A stretch of DNA of 64,000 nt, from positions 1,951,501 to 2,015,500 of the forward strand of contig NZ_CP023317.1 in assembly GCF_009497655.1 (NCBI RefSeq), in the 5' to 3' direction. Below the pieces are notes generated by a model. It was not told the origin of the DNA, did no database searches, and saw only the letters and a program-made list of their open reading frames with translations. A program made the position numbers and the translations under genes. Of this stretch, positions 25,671 through 34,158 are shown in pieces (position 1 is the stretch's first letter; each line of letters starts with the position of its first letter). Source of the stretch: Priestia megaterium (GTDB lineage Bacteria; Bacillota; Bacilli; Bacillales; Bacillaceae_H).

Positions 25671-26576
25671 TCAAAATAAAATTAAAAAATCTTCATAGCC
25701 TTCTTCTTTAAGCTTCTCTTTTGGAATAAAGCGAAGAGCCGCAGAATTTACTTGATAGTATTCGCTGTTTTCTTCTGTTAAAAGTAAACCAAGATAGTTA
25801 TCTCCTTCTTTGCTTTTTAGCGCTGTTGAATGCTGAGCCGGCACTTTTTTTATGTTTCCGTATAAGATAGGACGCTTAAAAATGGGCCAGCCTGTATGAG
25901 AAGGAAGCTGATCTGACGTTTTGAACAGTGCTTCTCCAGTTAGAAGGTCAACGTAAATTCCTTTTTTTTTGTTATTCCAATATAAATTTGTAAAAGGGGG
26001 TTCGGTTCCGTTTTCCTGCGTAACAAAATATTGCATAGGCGTTAGGAACTTTTTAAGGTAAGAGCGGTCCTTGGGCCAATGCTGCGTCAGAAAATCAGTT
26101 CGCCCCGAGCCTTCTTTGTATAATTTATAGTGAAATGCATTTTTTCGATAATAATCCTGCTGCTGTTCTTCTGCTTCGTAAAAAGAAGAAAAAGGTAAAA
26201 TAGGTGTGACGATAGGGTTCTTAAAACGTCCGCTTTGGGCGAGCTTTCTTTTAGAATCGAGAGCCACTTCTTTTTGCTTTTCGTTATGATAAAAAATAAT
26301 GGCTCGATACGATGGTCCGCGGTCTGAAAACTGTCCGGCGGAATCCGTAGGGTCAATTTGCTGCCAATACAGGTTAAGCAGCTCTTCAAACGTAATTTGA
26401 GAAGGATCCCATACAATTTGCACGGCCTCTACGTACTCGCTTTCCTGTTTAGCTTCAGAAGCGATTTGTTCATCTCTAGCGTAGCCCGAGCGGATACTAA
26501 TGATTCCTGTAAGCTGATCAAAAGGAGCGACCATGCACCAAAAGCATCCTCCTGCAAACGTTGCATATTCTTTCAT
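25671..26576 (-). CDS. MsrA fused to a degenerate MsrB domain
   Basis: Methionine sulfoxide reductase. The start at 26576 (301 residues) has AGAGGAAAG before it and puts the MsrA motif at the N-terminus; the frame runs further upstream without a ribosome site. Residues 1-160 are MsrA with the catalytic Cys11 in GGCFWCM and a full domain. Residues 180-285 follow the MsrB pattern (YFVTQENGTEPPFTN, GIYVDLLTGEALF, NSAALRFIP), but the catalytic Cys of RYCxN is Gln275 (YYQVNSAAL), the CGWP motif is HTGWP, and the zone with conserved His reads GDNYLGLLL. The MsrB half is therefore expected to be inactive. It should repair methionine-S-sulfoxide only. Confidence 0.82.
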   Translation of the reverse strand: MKEYATFAGGCFWCMVAPFDQLTGIISIRSGYARDEQIASEAKQESEYVEAVQIVWDPSQITFEELLNLYWQQIDPTDSAGQFSDRGPSYRAIIFYHNEKQKEVALDSKRKLAQSGRFKNPIVTPILPFSSFYEAEEQQQDYYRKNAFHYKLYKEGSGRTDFLTQHWPKDRSYLKKFLTPMQYFVTQENGTEPPFTNLYWNNKKKGIYVDLLTGEALFKTSDQLPSHTGWPIFKRPILYGNIKKVPAQHSTALKSKEGDNYLGLLLTEENSEYYQVNSAALRFIPKEKLKEEGYEDFLILF

Positions 26577-26899
26577 GTTACTTTCCTCTTTTCGTTGAAT
26601 AAAATAAATGAAAATATATTTATATATTAAAATGTATAAACAAACAGAAAGCGCTTTATAACGAGTCTTGTAAGAAAGCACACTCTTATGGTATTATGAC
26701 CACTGGATAAAAGAAAGATGGCTTATTGTTTACGCGAGTATCCTTATTTTATGTTCTTAAAAAGATGCAGTTTATTGTTTAAGTACTCATAGAAATACAT
26801 ACGTTGGAGCAGTAAGAGGAACAATTAAAAAATAAGGACGTTTTGCTCTTAAACGATACCACATTCCAGAATCTACATACCAGTTTAGGAGGAGCTAGT
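26577..26899. other. Intergenic region between msrA and nhaC
   Basis: Divergent promoters of both genes must lie here. A sequence AGAAAGCGCTTTAT (26647-26660) resembles a cre site with two mismatches and is not claimed. Otherwise AT-rich DNA without clear structure. Confidence 0.45.
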
Positions 26900-28306
26900 T
26901 TGAACACAACCCGTTTACCATCTATGTGGGAAATAATGATTGTGCTTGCTTTATTTTTAGCTGTTGTTATTTCGTTTGCAACTGTTTTTGATTTACCTAT
27001 TCAGCTCGCTTTATTTATTTCATGGTTTATTGTTATGGCGCTAGGAGTACGACTTGGGTATACGTATAATCAGCTGCAAGGGGCCATTACAAGAGGAATA
27101 TCAAACGGCTTAGAAGCTATTTTAATTTTATTAGCCGTCGGTACGTTAATTGGAACATGGATTGCCGGAGGAGTTGTTCCTTCTCTTATTTATTTTGGAT
27201 TAGAGTTTATTAATCCAACATTCTTTTTACTTGCTACACTTATCATTTGCTCTATTACCTCGATTTCAACAGGAACATCTTGGGGAACGGTTGGTACAGC
27301 CGGAATCGCGATGATGGGAATCGGACAAGGCTTAGGTATGCCGCTTCCTTTAGTAGCTGGAGCCGTGATTTCAGGAGCTTATTTTGGAGACAAGCTTTCT
27401 CCTCTTTCTGATAGTACCATTTTATCTGCGTCAATGGCCCGAGTGAACGTTATCGATCACGTAAAAGCAATGTTAGTATTGGATATTCCTGCTTATCTCA
27501 TTACGGCAGTATTATTTACGGTAACAGGGTTTATGTATGGGGGAAAAGATTTTGATGCTGGACGGGTAGAAGAATTAAAATCTTCGCTGTTGGATACATT
27601 TCACATCAGCGGGTGGATGCTGATTCCGGCTTTGGCTGTCATTGTCCTTTTAGCATTAAAGAAACCTTCTCTTCCAGCAATTGCGGTTGGTTCATTATTA
27701 GGAATTATATGGGCAGTTGTCTTTCAACATATGGATGTGGCGAGCGCATTTAATACGGCTTATGAAGGATTTAAAATTAATACCGACAACACATTTTTAA
27801 GTGAGCTATTAAATCGTGGCGGAATTTTAAGCATGGTCGGTTCTATTATTGTCATTATTTTTGGACTAGGATTTGGCGGGTTATTAGATGAGCTCGGCGT
27901 CTTAGAAGTCCTGCTATCTAAATTTGAAAAAATTCTTGTCAATTCAGGAAACGTTACGGCTTCTACTATTTTCGTTGGATTATTAGGAAATATATTTGGT
28001 TGTGCGATGTATGTTTCATTAATTTTAACACCGAAAATTATGGAGAAAAGTTACGATAAGTTAAGAATACAGCGTCTAGTGCTTGCCCGTAACTCAGAAG
28101 TAGGGGGAACCTTAACTTCTGGAATGGTTCCGTGGACGGATAACGGTGTATTTCTAGCTACAACGCTTGGGATCTCTACATTCGCTTATCTGCCGTTTAT
28201 GTGGCTCAGTTTTGTCTCTATTATTTTGGCGATTGTTTACGGATATACAGGGAAATTCATTTGGTACGTAAAAGAAGAAAAACAGCGTTCTGCTATAGCA
28301 AAATAA
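26900..28306 (+). CDS. nhaC: Na+/H+ antiporter NhaC family
   Basis: Membrane antiporter exporting Na+ in exchange for protons, for pH and sodium balance. TTG 26900 is chosen because AGGAGG (26887-26892) stands seven bases before it; the frame begins further upstream at 26843 without a ribosome site. 468 residues. About 11-12 membrane helices. Family segments: TSISTGTSWGTVGTAGIA, AVISGAYFGDKLSPLSDST and, near the end, NSEVGGTLTSGMVPWTDN. Single gene. Directly after its stop codon begins a copy of a dispersed repeat whose hairpin should act as its terminator. Confidence 0.88.
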   Translation: MNTTRLPSMWEIMIVLALFLAVVISFATVFDLPIQLALFISWFIVMALGVRLGYTYNQLQGAITRGISNGLEAILILLAVGTLIGTWIAGGVVPSLIYFGLEFINPTFFLLATLIICSITSISTGTSWGTVGTAGIAMMGIGQGLGMPLPLVAGAVISGAYFGDKLSPLSDSTILSASMARVNVIDHVKAMLVLDIPAYLITAVLFTVTGFMYGGKDFDAGRVEELKSSLLDTFHISGWMLIPALAVIVLLALKKPSLPAIAVGSLLGIIWAVVFQHMDVASAFNTAYEGFKINTDNTFLSELLNRGGILSMVGSIIVIIFGLGFGGLLDELGVLEVLLSKFEKILVNSGNVTASTIFVGLLGNIFGCAMYVSLILTPKIMEKSYDKLRIQRLVLARNSEVGGTLTSGMVPWTDNGVFLATTLGISTFAYLPFMWLSFVSIILAIVYGYTGKFIWYVKEEKQRSAIAK

Positions 28307-28487
28307 AAGAGGCTGGGACAAAAGAGTTTTAGTTGAAGAAAAATCCGAACGATGAATTGAGATTCTTAATGAAGAATCAACTTCGTTCGGATTTTTTCAT
28401 TGGTATGATAAACGTAGGTTTCATGTATTTCGTTTCTTCTAGCTGTTGATCGAATTGATTTAGTCATGTCTCGAGTTCTTTTTGATC
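28307..28487 (+). repeat. Dispersed terminator-bearing repeat, copy A
   Basis: First of three related elements (others at 35576-35737 and, inverted, 44464-44639). Order of shared blocks: AAGAGGCTGGGACAAAA, TTTTAGTTGAAG, a hairpin, ATGATAAACGTAGGTTTCATG, a TTGAT..TTAGTCATGTCTC block and AGTTCTTTTTGATC. The hairpin arms are AAATCCGAACGA (28341-28352) and TCGTTCGGATTT (28383-28394), with an inner hairpin GATTCTT/AAGAATC (28361-28378) and a T-run after it. It starts right after the nhaC stop and its end overlaps the stop of the convergent gntR gene. Confidence 0.85.
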
Positions 28488-29139
28488 AAATCATTTCTGG
28501 GTATTCGATTTTCCAGTGAACATTTTGAAGGTAAAGCTGAACATCGGCCTTTTTTTTCTGCTGCAGAAGTTTTAGAATATGGCGGTGATGTTCATTCATT
28601 ACGCGTAAAATGGCGTATAGCTCTTTGGTGTCATCGCTAAAGTACGTTTGTCTGATGAATCCGTCTTGTAAAGACATAAGCTGTTCTTTTAAGGTCACAT
28701 TATCGCATCGGTTCAAATATACTCGATGAAAATACGTTTGATATTTTTGATAATCCTGATAATTTTCTGATTCAATCGAAACATCGATTTTTTTAATAAG
28801 CTCATCCATCTTCGTAAAATCTTCTTCAGTTAAGTGATCAATCGACAAGGCAGCTGCCAGACCATCTAAAGCACCGACGATTTCAAATACTTCTAGTTTT
28901 TTGTGTGTATCAATTTCCTTTACAGTAAACCCTCTGCGCGGTCTGTATTCTAATAGGTTGTCTGAAGCTAATTTAATAAGCGCTTCTCTTACAGGCGTTC
29001 GGCTGACATTCAGCTGAGAACAAATACTGGCTTCATTTATTTTGTCGTTAGGCAGCAGTGTACCGTCTTGAATTTGACTTGCTATGTAGTTATATACATG
29101 ATCCTTTAATGAATGATAAATCATAGGCCCCTTGTTCAT
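28486..29139 (-). CDS. GntR-family regulator with FCD domain
   Basis: Transcription regulator of the FadR subfamily. A winged helix lies at about residues 8-75 (LKDHVYNYIASQI, then SQLNVSRTPVREALIKLASDNLL, the classic recognition helix). An FCD ligand-binding domain covers about 80-215 and has the expected metal-binding pattern region (Asp/His in FHRVYL and HHRHILKLL). The ATG follows GGGGGA. It is divergent from the amino-acid permease at 29504, whose leader contains a 22-bp palindrome of the TTGTATACAA type bound by this subfamily, so it most likely controls that permease. The inducer is unknown. Confidence 0.88.
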   Translation of the reverse strand: MNKGPMIYHSLKDHVYNYIASQIQDGTLLPNDKINEASICSQLNVSRTPVREALIKLASDNLLEYRPRRGFTVKEIDTHKKLEVFEIVGALDGLAAALSIDHLTEEDFTKMDELIKKIDVSIESENYQDYQKYQTYFHRVYLNRCDNVTLKEQLMSLQDGFIRQTYFSDDTKELYAILRVMNEHHRHILKLLQQKKKADVQLYLQNVHWKIEYPEMI

Positions 29140-29321
29140 TGTTTCCCCCTAAAATAAATATCGCATCAGCCGTTCCTTCTCTTCATGTCATGGTGACGAA
29201 AGAGTATAAAAATAGCATGAAAGAACGTACGGGTGTAAAAATAATCATATCATATCACTTCATTTAATCTTAGTTAGAATATAAAAAATAGAATTATTGA
29301 AATATTTTTTACTATTCATTG

Positions 29322-29349
29322 TTGTAAAAAATCTGAAAAATGATATAAT
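29322..29349 (+). promoter_or_regulatory. Promoter of the amino-acid permease gene
   Basis: TTGTAA (29322-29327), 16-base spacer, perfect TATAAT (29344-29349). The leader to the start codon is about 150 bases. Confidence 0.6.
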
Positions 29350-29368
29350 CGTAAAAAGATTTAAGAAG

Positions 29369-29390
29369 TGTATATTGTATACAATATACA
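29369..29390. promoter_or_regulatory. Perfect 22-bp palindrome, probable GntR operator
   Basis: TGTATATTGTA followed directly by its reverse complement. The core TTGTATACAA has the form usual for FadR-type GntR operators. It starts 19 bases after the -10 box, so a bound protein would block early elongation. It lies between the divergent gntR and permease genes. Confidence 0.78.
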
Positions 29391-29503
29391 AAATTCGTAC
29401 ATATCGAAGAAATAGAGCCTATTCCTGAAGAGAAGAGACTATAGAGAATATGTAAAAAAACCAAGTTTTTGGATGGGTTTACTATAAAAAAAGGAGGTAC
29501 ATA

Positions 29504-30916
29504 ATGGGTGAGAATACAACATCTATGAATCAGTTACAAAGAAAAATGAAAAGCCGTCATTTATTTATGATTTCCCTTGGCGGTGTTATCGGTACGGGGT
29601 TGTTTCTTAATTCTGGCTATACAATTAATGCAGCAGGTCCTGGGGGAACGCTCCTTGCTTATTTAATCGGTGGATTAATTATGTATTTAGTCATGATATG
29701 TCTAGGGGAGCTAAGCGTAGCAATGCCTGTGTCAGGATCATTTCAAGTATACGCTACAAAGTTTATAGGGCCGGGAACTGGTTTTGCGGTGGGCTGGCTC
29801 TACTGGCTGACTTGGGTAGTATCTGTCGGTTCGGAGTTTACAGCGTCTGGGCTGCTTATGCAAAGATGGTTTCCTGACGTTTCGGTTTGGATATGGAGCG
29901 CGCTGTTTGCTCTTTTATTATTTGGTTTAAATGCAACATCTGTACGTTTTTTCGGCGAAACAGAATTTTGGTTTTCAAGTATTAAAGTATTAACGATTAT
30001 TGTATTTATTATTTTAGGCGCAGCAGCGATGTTTGGATTCATTCCCCTTAGCGGTCATGAAAAAGCGCCGATGCTTTCTCATTTTACAGGAGAGGGCGGT
30101 TTATTTCCAAATGGACTTATGCCTGTATTAATTACGATGGTTTCCGTAAGTTTTGCTTTTTCAGGAACAGAATTAATTGGTATTACGGCGGGAGAAACCG
30201 AAGATCCAGAAAAGAACATACCTCGAGCCATTAAAAATATCATTTGGCGTACATTCTTCTTCTTTATCGGCGCCATGTTTGTACTATCTGGGTTGATCTC
30301 ATGGAAACAAGCAGGAGTGTTAGAAAGTCCTTTTGTGACGGTGTTTGATCAAATAGGTATTCCTTATGCAGCAGATATTATGAACTTGGTTATTTTAACA
30401 GCTTTACTATCAAACGCTAATGCAGGCTTATATGCATGCTCGAGAATGCTCTGGTCATTATCCGATCAAAAAATGGTTAGCAGCTGGTTAGGGAAAGTAA
30501 CGTCTAAAGGAGTTCCATTTAATTCGTTGCTTATCAGCATGGGAGTGGCTTGTCTGTCCTTGCTGTCAAGCGTGGTTGCACCAACTACTGTTTACTTAGT
30601 ATTAGTTTCTATTTCTGGATTTGCGGTGGTAGCTGTATGGATGGCTATTGCAGCTTCTCATTTTATGTTCAGAAGACGCTATATTAAAGAAGGAAATGAT
30701 GTATCAAAGCTTGTTTACAAAGCTCCTTTATATCCTCTCGTTCCTATCTTAGCATTCGTTTTATGCTTTGCTGCTTGTGTAGGACTTGCTTTTGATAAGA
30801 GTCAGCGTATCGCATTATACTGCGGTATCCCATTTGTCCTTTTTTGTTATCTGTTTTATTATTTAAAAAGTAAAAAAGAAAACGGAAAAGGTGACAGTCA
30901 GCCTATAGCAAAATAA
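29504..30916 (+). CDS. Amino-acid permease, APC superfamily (AAT type)
   Basis: A 470-residue proton-coupled amino-acid importer with about 12 membrane helices. The N-terminal [23 protein letters not shown] is the consensus of the AAT family, which includes RocC/RocE, LysP and Mmu[26 protein letters not shown] is the second family signature. AAAGGAGG precedes the ATG. The specific substrate cannot be assigned; arginine, lysine and S-methylmethionine carriers all look like this. It is regulated, in all likelihood, by the divergent FCD-type GntR protein through the palindrome in its leader. Confidence 0.88.
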   Translation: MGENTTSMNQLQRKMKSRHLFMISLGGVIGTGLFLNSGYTINAAGPGGTLLAYLIGGLIMYLVMICLGELSVAMPVSGSFQVYATKFIGPGTGFAVGWLYWLTWVVSVGSEFTASGLLMQRWFPDVSVWIWSALFALLLFGLNATSVRFFGETEFWFSSIKVLTIIVFIILGAAAMFGFIPLSGHEKAPMLSHFTGEGGLFPNGLMPVLITMVSVSFAFSGTELIGITAGETEDPEKNIPRAIKNIIWRTFFFFIGAMFVLSGLISWKQAGVLESPFVTVFDQIGIPYAADIMNLVILTALLSNANAGLYACSRMLWSLSDQKMVSSWLGKVTSKGVPFNSLLISMGVACLSLLSSVVAPTTVYLVLVSISGFAVVAVWMAIAASHFMFRRRYIKEGNDVSKLVYKAPLYPLVPILAFVLCFAACVGLAFDKSQRIALYCGIPFVLFCYLFYYLKSKKENGKGDSQPIAK

Positions 30917-30949
30917 AAAGCAGAAGACCTAGGTCTTCTGCTTTTTTTT
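30916..30949 (+). terminator. Intrinsic terminator of the permease gene
   Basis: AAAAGCAGAAGACCT (30916-30930) is followed at once by its reverse complement, and then by T-rich sequence. Confidence 0.92.
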
Positions 30950-30960
30950 GCATACAAAAA

Positions 30961-31022
30961 CACCCTATCCATCCGTACTGGTTAAGTGTCCCGCAACAAG
31001 CGAAATTGAATTGGATAGGGTG
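30961..31022. repeat. Inverted repeat of unknown role
   Basis: CACCCTATCCA (30961-30971) is perfectly complementary to TGGATAGGGTG (31012-31022) over 11 bp, enclosing 40 bases with GGTTAAGTGTCCCGC. No T-run follows, so it is not a usual terminator. It could be a structured RNA or a remnant of a mobile element. I do not recognise it. Confidence 0.5.
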
Positions 31023-31044
31023 CGTATCTATATAGTAGAGAAAG

Positions 31045-31078
31045 AGGCGCCATTTGTCAAACTTATTTAGCGGCGCCT
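31045..31078. repeat. GC-rich inverted repeat AGGCGCC/GGCGCCT
   Basis: Seven complementary bases (31045-31051 and 31072-31078) around a 20-base AT-rich loop, in an otherwise AT-rich region upstream of the acyltransferase. Possible weak terminator or operator. Confidence 0.4.
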
Positions 31079-31213
31079 TATTTAAAAATAGAAAAAAGAA
31101 AAGTTTTCACTGTTTTTTCATTTTCACTATGTATAGTAAGGGATGTAAAGAAAAGATATTCGCAGCAGCACGTCGTACAAATCCATAGAACGTAAAAGAA
31201 AGGAGGAAGTCAA

Positions 31214-32215
31214 ATGGCTAAGCGGGATGCGTATTTTGATAACGTGAAATTTATCTTAATTGTACTGGTAGTGTTTGGCCATTTGTTAACTCCCTTCATT
31301 AATGATGAACAGTGGTTACGAACACTCTACATATTTATTTATACTTTTCATATGCCAGCGTTTATTTTAATAAGCGGATATTTTGCAAAAGGATACCGAA
31401 AGAAAGGATATATGTGGAAGATGGCGAAGAAAGTATTACTTCCTTATATTATCTTTCAACTTATCTATGCGGTATATGATTATAAACTGTATGATGAATC
31501 GTCATTTGAAGTTTCAGTATTTCAGCCAGCTTGGTCACTGTGGTTTTTACTAAGTTTATTTTGTTGGAATGCGATGCTGTTCATTTTTACAAAGATCAAA
31601 TATCCTTTAGCTGTCGCGGCAGTTTTAGGAATTATGATTGGCTTATGTGAACCGCTAGAAACAACGTTAAGTCTTTCTAGAACATTTGTATTCTTCCCCT
31701 TCTTCTTAGCAGGGTTTTATATGAAAAAAGAACATTTTAAAAAGTTGACGTCTGTTTCTTGTAAGAAAATAGCTGGAGGCACATTGCTCATTATTGCTCT
31801 GTGGATCCAGTACGTAGCACCGGATTTTGAGAAGGAGTGGCTATTTGGTTCAAAATCTTATGCCTCCTTAGGTGTAAATCAAGTAGAGGGAATGATCATT
31901 CGTACACTATTTTATAGCATCAGCTTAGCAATGACGGTTTCCTTTTTAGCTTTGACCCCTACACAGACGATGTCTTTTACATCTCGAGGTGCTCAAACCT
32001 TTTATGTGTATTTGCTACATGGATTTCTGATTAAATATATTCGCTTATCTTCTTTTGGAGACTGGATAGAAAGTGTACAAGGATACAGCATTCTTTTGAT
32101 TGGAGCTTGTGGAGTGGCGTGGCTGTTGTCGAGTAAATACGTATCTACGATTGCAAGGCCTTTAATTGAGCTTAAACCGTTACCAACGCGCAAAAGTTTA
32201 AGTTTAGGTAAGTAA
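31214..32215 (+). CDS. Membrane acyltransferase (Acyl_transf_3 family)
   Basis: Integral membrane protein of about ten helices in 333 residues. The start AYFDNVKFILIVLVVFGHLL and later FHMPAFILISGYFAKG are typical for the acyltransferase-3 group with the catalytic-type His in VFGHLL and fucose-4-O-acetyltransferase-like members; AQTFYVYLLHGFLIK near the end also fits. These enzymes move acetyl or other acyl groups to sugars of the envelope. AAAGGAGG precedes the ATG. It is followed 23 bp after its stop by a PrsA-like foldase gene, and the two are probably cotranscribed. Acceptor unknown. Confidence 0.8.
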   Translation: MAKRDAYFDNVKFILIVLVVFGHLLTPFINDEQWLRTLYIFIYTFHMPAFILISGYFAKGYRKKGYMWKMAKKVLLPYIIFQLIYAVYDYKLYDESSFEVSVFQPAWSLWFLLSLFCWNAMLFIFTKIKYPLAVAAVLGIMIGLCEPLETTLSLSRTFVFFPFFLAGFYMKKEHFKKLTSVSCKKIAGGTLLIIALWIQYVAPDFEKEWLFGSKSYASLGVNQVEGMIIRTLFYSISLAMTVSFLALTPTQTMSFTSRGAQTFYVYLLHGFLIKYIRLSSFGDWIESVQGYSILLIGACGVAWLLSSKYVSTIARPLIELKPLPTRKSLSLGK

Positions 32216-32240
32216 TGAGAAATGGAAAAGGAGTTTAATG

Positions 32241-33116
32241 ATGTCTAAAAACAAAATAATTATGATTATCGCAGCCGTTGTCATTATTGCTGCAGTAGCT
32301 ATTGGTGCCGTAGCAATGAATAAATCAAAGGTAGTTGCTACCGTTGGTGATGAAAAAATCACAAAAGATCAGCTGTATGATGCTCTTCTTGCTCAAGGAG
32401 GATCAAGCGTCCTTGATTCACTAATCGAACAAAAAGTCATTTCAAAAGAAGCAGCTAAACAAAATATTAAAGTAACCGATAAAGAAATTAATGCTGAATT
32501 AGAAAACCTTAAAAGTCAGTACGGTGGAGAAGATGCACTAAATCAAGCATTAGCATCTAGCGGTGTAAAATTGTCAGAGCTGAAAAAAGATTTAAAGACG
32601 AATATTGAAGCAAAAAAAATGGTCGAGTCGACTATTAATATTAAAGATAGTGAAATAAAATCGTACTTTAATCAAAATAAAGATTCACTAGCTACAGAAG
32701 CACAGGTAAAAGCTAGTCATATCTTAGTAGCAGACGAAAAAACAGCAAAAGAAGTAAAGGCAAAGCTTGATAAAGGAGAAGATTTTGCAAAGCTAGCAAA
32801 AGAATATTCAACGGATACAGCTTCTAAATCAGATGGCGGAAACCTTGGATACTTCAAAAAAGGCGATATGGTCGAAGCTTTTGCCAACAAAGCATTTTCA
32901 ATGAAGGTAAATGAAGTAAGTGATCCTGTTAAAACAGAATACGGTTACCATATTATTAAAGTAACAGGCAAAAAAGAAGCGCAAAAAGCAACATATGAAA
33001 ACAGCAAAGCAAAAATCAAGCAAACGCTGCTTGATCAAAAATACCAAACAGAGTATCCAACATGGTTACAAAAGCTAAAGAAAAAGTATGATATTACAAA
33101 CAAACTTGATTCATAA
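32241..33116 (+). CDS. prsA: PrsA-like peptidyl-prolyl isomerase without lipobox
   Basis: Extracytoplasmic foldase with a parvulin-type domain. Two ATG codons are adjacent (32238, 32241); the second has better spacing to AAGGAG. A hydrophobic N-terminal segment (about 6-28) has no Cys, so the usual PrsA lipobox (L-x-A-C) is missing; the protein is probably held by this helix as a signal anchor, or cleaved and released. Residues 30-130 are the helical N-domain (VATVGDEKITKDQLYDALL). The parvulin domain is about 135-225 (KASHILV, GEDFAKLAKEYSTD, GGNLGYF, YGYHIIKV). The C-terminus is basic. 291 residues. Operon with the acyltransferase. Confidence 0.85.
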   Translation: MSKNKIIMIIAAVVIIAAVAIGAVAMNKSKVVATVGDEKITKDQLYDALLAQGGSSVLDSLIEQKVISKEAAKQNIKVTDKEINAELENLKSQYGGEDALNQALASSGVKLSELKKDLKTNIEAKKMVESTINIKDSEIKSYFNQNKDSLATEAQVKASHILVADEKTAKEVKAKLDKGEDFAKLAKEYSTDTASKSDGGNLGYFKKGDMVEAFANKAFSMKVNEVSDPVKTEYGYHIIKVTGKKEAQKATYENSKAKIKQTLLDQKYQTEYPTWLQKLKKKYDITNKLDS

Positions 33117-33146
33117 ATAATACCTTAACGAAATGAGGGGATGGAT

Positions 33147-33305
33147 ATGAAACAAACAGCGTCTTATAGCAAATTAGAAAAAATCGTCGAACAATTGAAG
33201 CACAGAGGTGTACGAGCTGAAATATGCCGGCGTGTTGTAAAGGTCACAGAAACTGTTAATGGATCAAATCCTTCATATTCAAATCAAATCGTTAGTCATT
33301 CATAA
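33147..33305 (+). CDS. Small hypothetical protein (52 aa)
   Basis: A short frame with GAGGGG (33135-33140) six bases before ATG 33147, 30 bp after the prsA stop. The product begins MKQTASYSKLEKIVEQLK, is basic in the middle (HRGVRAEICRRVVKVTE) and Ser-rich at the end. No family is recognised. It is probably the last gene of the prsA unit, followed by a weak terminator. Confidence 0.5.
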   Translation: MKQTASYSKLEKIVEQLKHRGVRAEICRRVVKVTETVNGSNPSYSNQIVSHS

Positions 33306-33384
33306 AAGTACAAAAGACGCGAACGGCTGAACAGCAGTTTGCTCTCGTTCTTAATACAGGTAGGGAAAATTAAAATGAAAAGAG

Positions 33385-33420
33385 ATCAGTAGAGGCAGCT
33401 TGTTTCTGCTGATTCTTTTT
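33385..33420 (+). terminator. Probable intrinsic terminator
   Basis: ATCA...GGCAG pairs with CTGCTGAT, with a small bulge, followed by TCTTTTTG. Moderate strength. Confidence 0.55.
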
Positions 33421-33483
33421 GTATAATAAAGTAAACAAAAGGATGCAGGGAAATGTATCAAACGAAGGAAGGAGTTACGCAGA

Positions 33484-34158
33484 ATGAACGTACTGCTAGC
33501 AGAAGATGATTTGCAGCTAGGTGAATTAGTTAGTTATATGCTGAAGAAAAAAGGAGGCTATAACGTCGAATGGGTGACGGAAGGGAATGATGCATATGAC
33601 TATGCATCTGAAGCACATTATGATGTGTTAATTCTTGACTGGATGATGCCCAATGGAGACGGAATCGATGTATGTAAACGTCTAAGAAAAGAAGGATACG
33701 CCGGGGCCATTCTTATGTTAACAGCAAAAGATGCGGTTCAAGATCGTATACAAGGCTTAGATGCGGGAGCGGATGATTACGTTATTAAGCCATTTGAAAT
33801 TGACGAGCTGCTTGCAAGGCTTCGCGCTTTGGCTCGTCGTAATTATGCACCAATTTTAGAAGAAGAAGTAGAGATTGCCAGCATGATATTAAAAAGAGCA
33901 AGTCAAACCGTGCAGTTTGACGAGGAGTTTATTCAATTAAGTCCTCGTGAATTTCAACTGCTAGATTTTTTAGTAAAAAACAAAGGACAAGTTCTTTCCC
34001 GGGATATTATTTTAGACAGGGTATGGGGATATGAATCAGATGTTTCGATTAAAACGATTGATGCGACGGTTAAACTTTTGCGAAAAAAACTAGAGAAATT
34101 TAACAAACAAGATCTTATTCAAAGCATTCGCGGAGTAGGCTACAAAATTGAAAGCTAA
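33484..34158 (+). CDS. OmpR-family response regulator
   Basis: A 224-residue two-component regulator. The receiver domain (1-115) has the acidic pocket EDD, phosphoacceptor Asp52 in LILDWMMP and Lys102 in VIKPFE. A winged-helix DNA-binding domain (about 128-222) shows LSPREFQLLDFLVKNKGQVLSRDIILDRVWG and RGVGYKI. Ribosome site AAGGAAGGAG before the ATG. Its end overlaps the start of the histidine kinase gene by 11 bp, so they form a pair. No target or B. subtilis orthologue can be named with confidence. Confidence 0.92.
   Translation: MNVLLAEDDLQLGELVSYMLKKKGGYNVEWVTEGNDAYDYASEAHYDVLILDWMMPNGDGIDVCKRLRKEGYAGAILMLTAKDAVQDRIQGLDAGADDYVIKPFEIDELLARLRALARRNYAPILEEEVEIASMILKRASQTVQFDEEFIQLSPREFQLLDFLVKNKGQVLSRDIILDRVWGYESDVSIKTIDATVKLLRKKLEKFNKQDLIQSIRGVGYKIES

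Noticed and set aside
26647-26660. AGAAAGCGCTTTAT as a cre site before nhaC
   Set aside because: Two mismatches at conserved outer positions and no promoter boxes located around it.
30961-31022. tRNA gene or insertion-sequence end
   Set aside because: No cloverleaf arms, no CCA-type acceptor pattern and no transposase frame near it.
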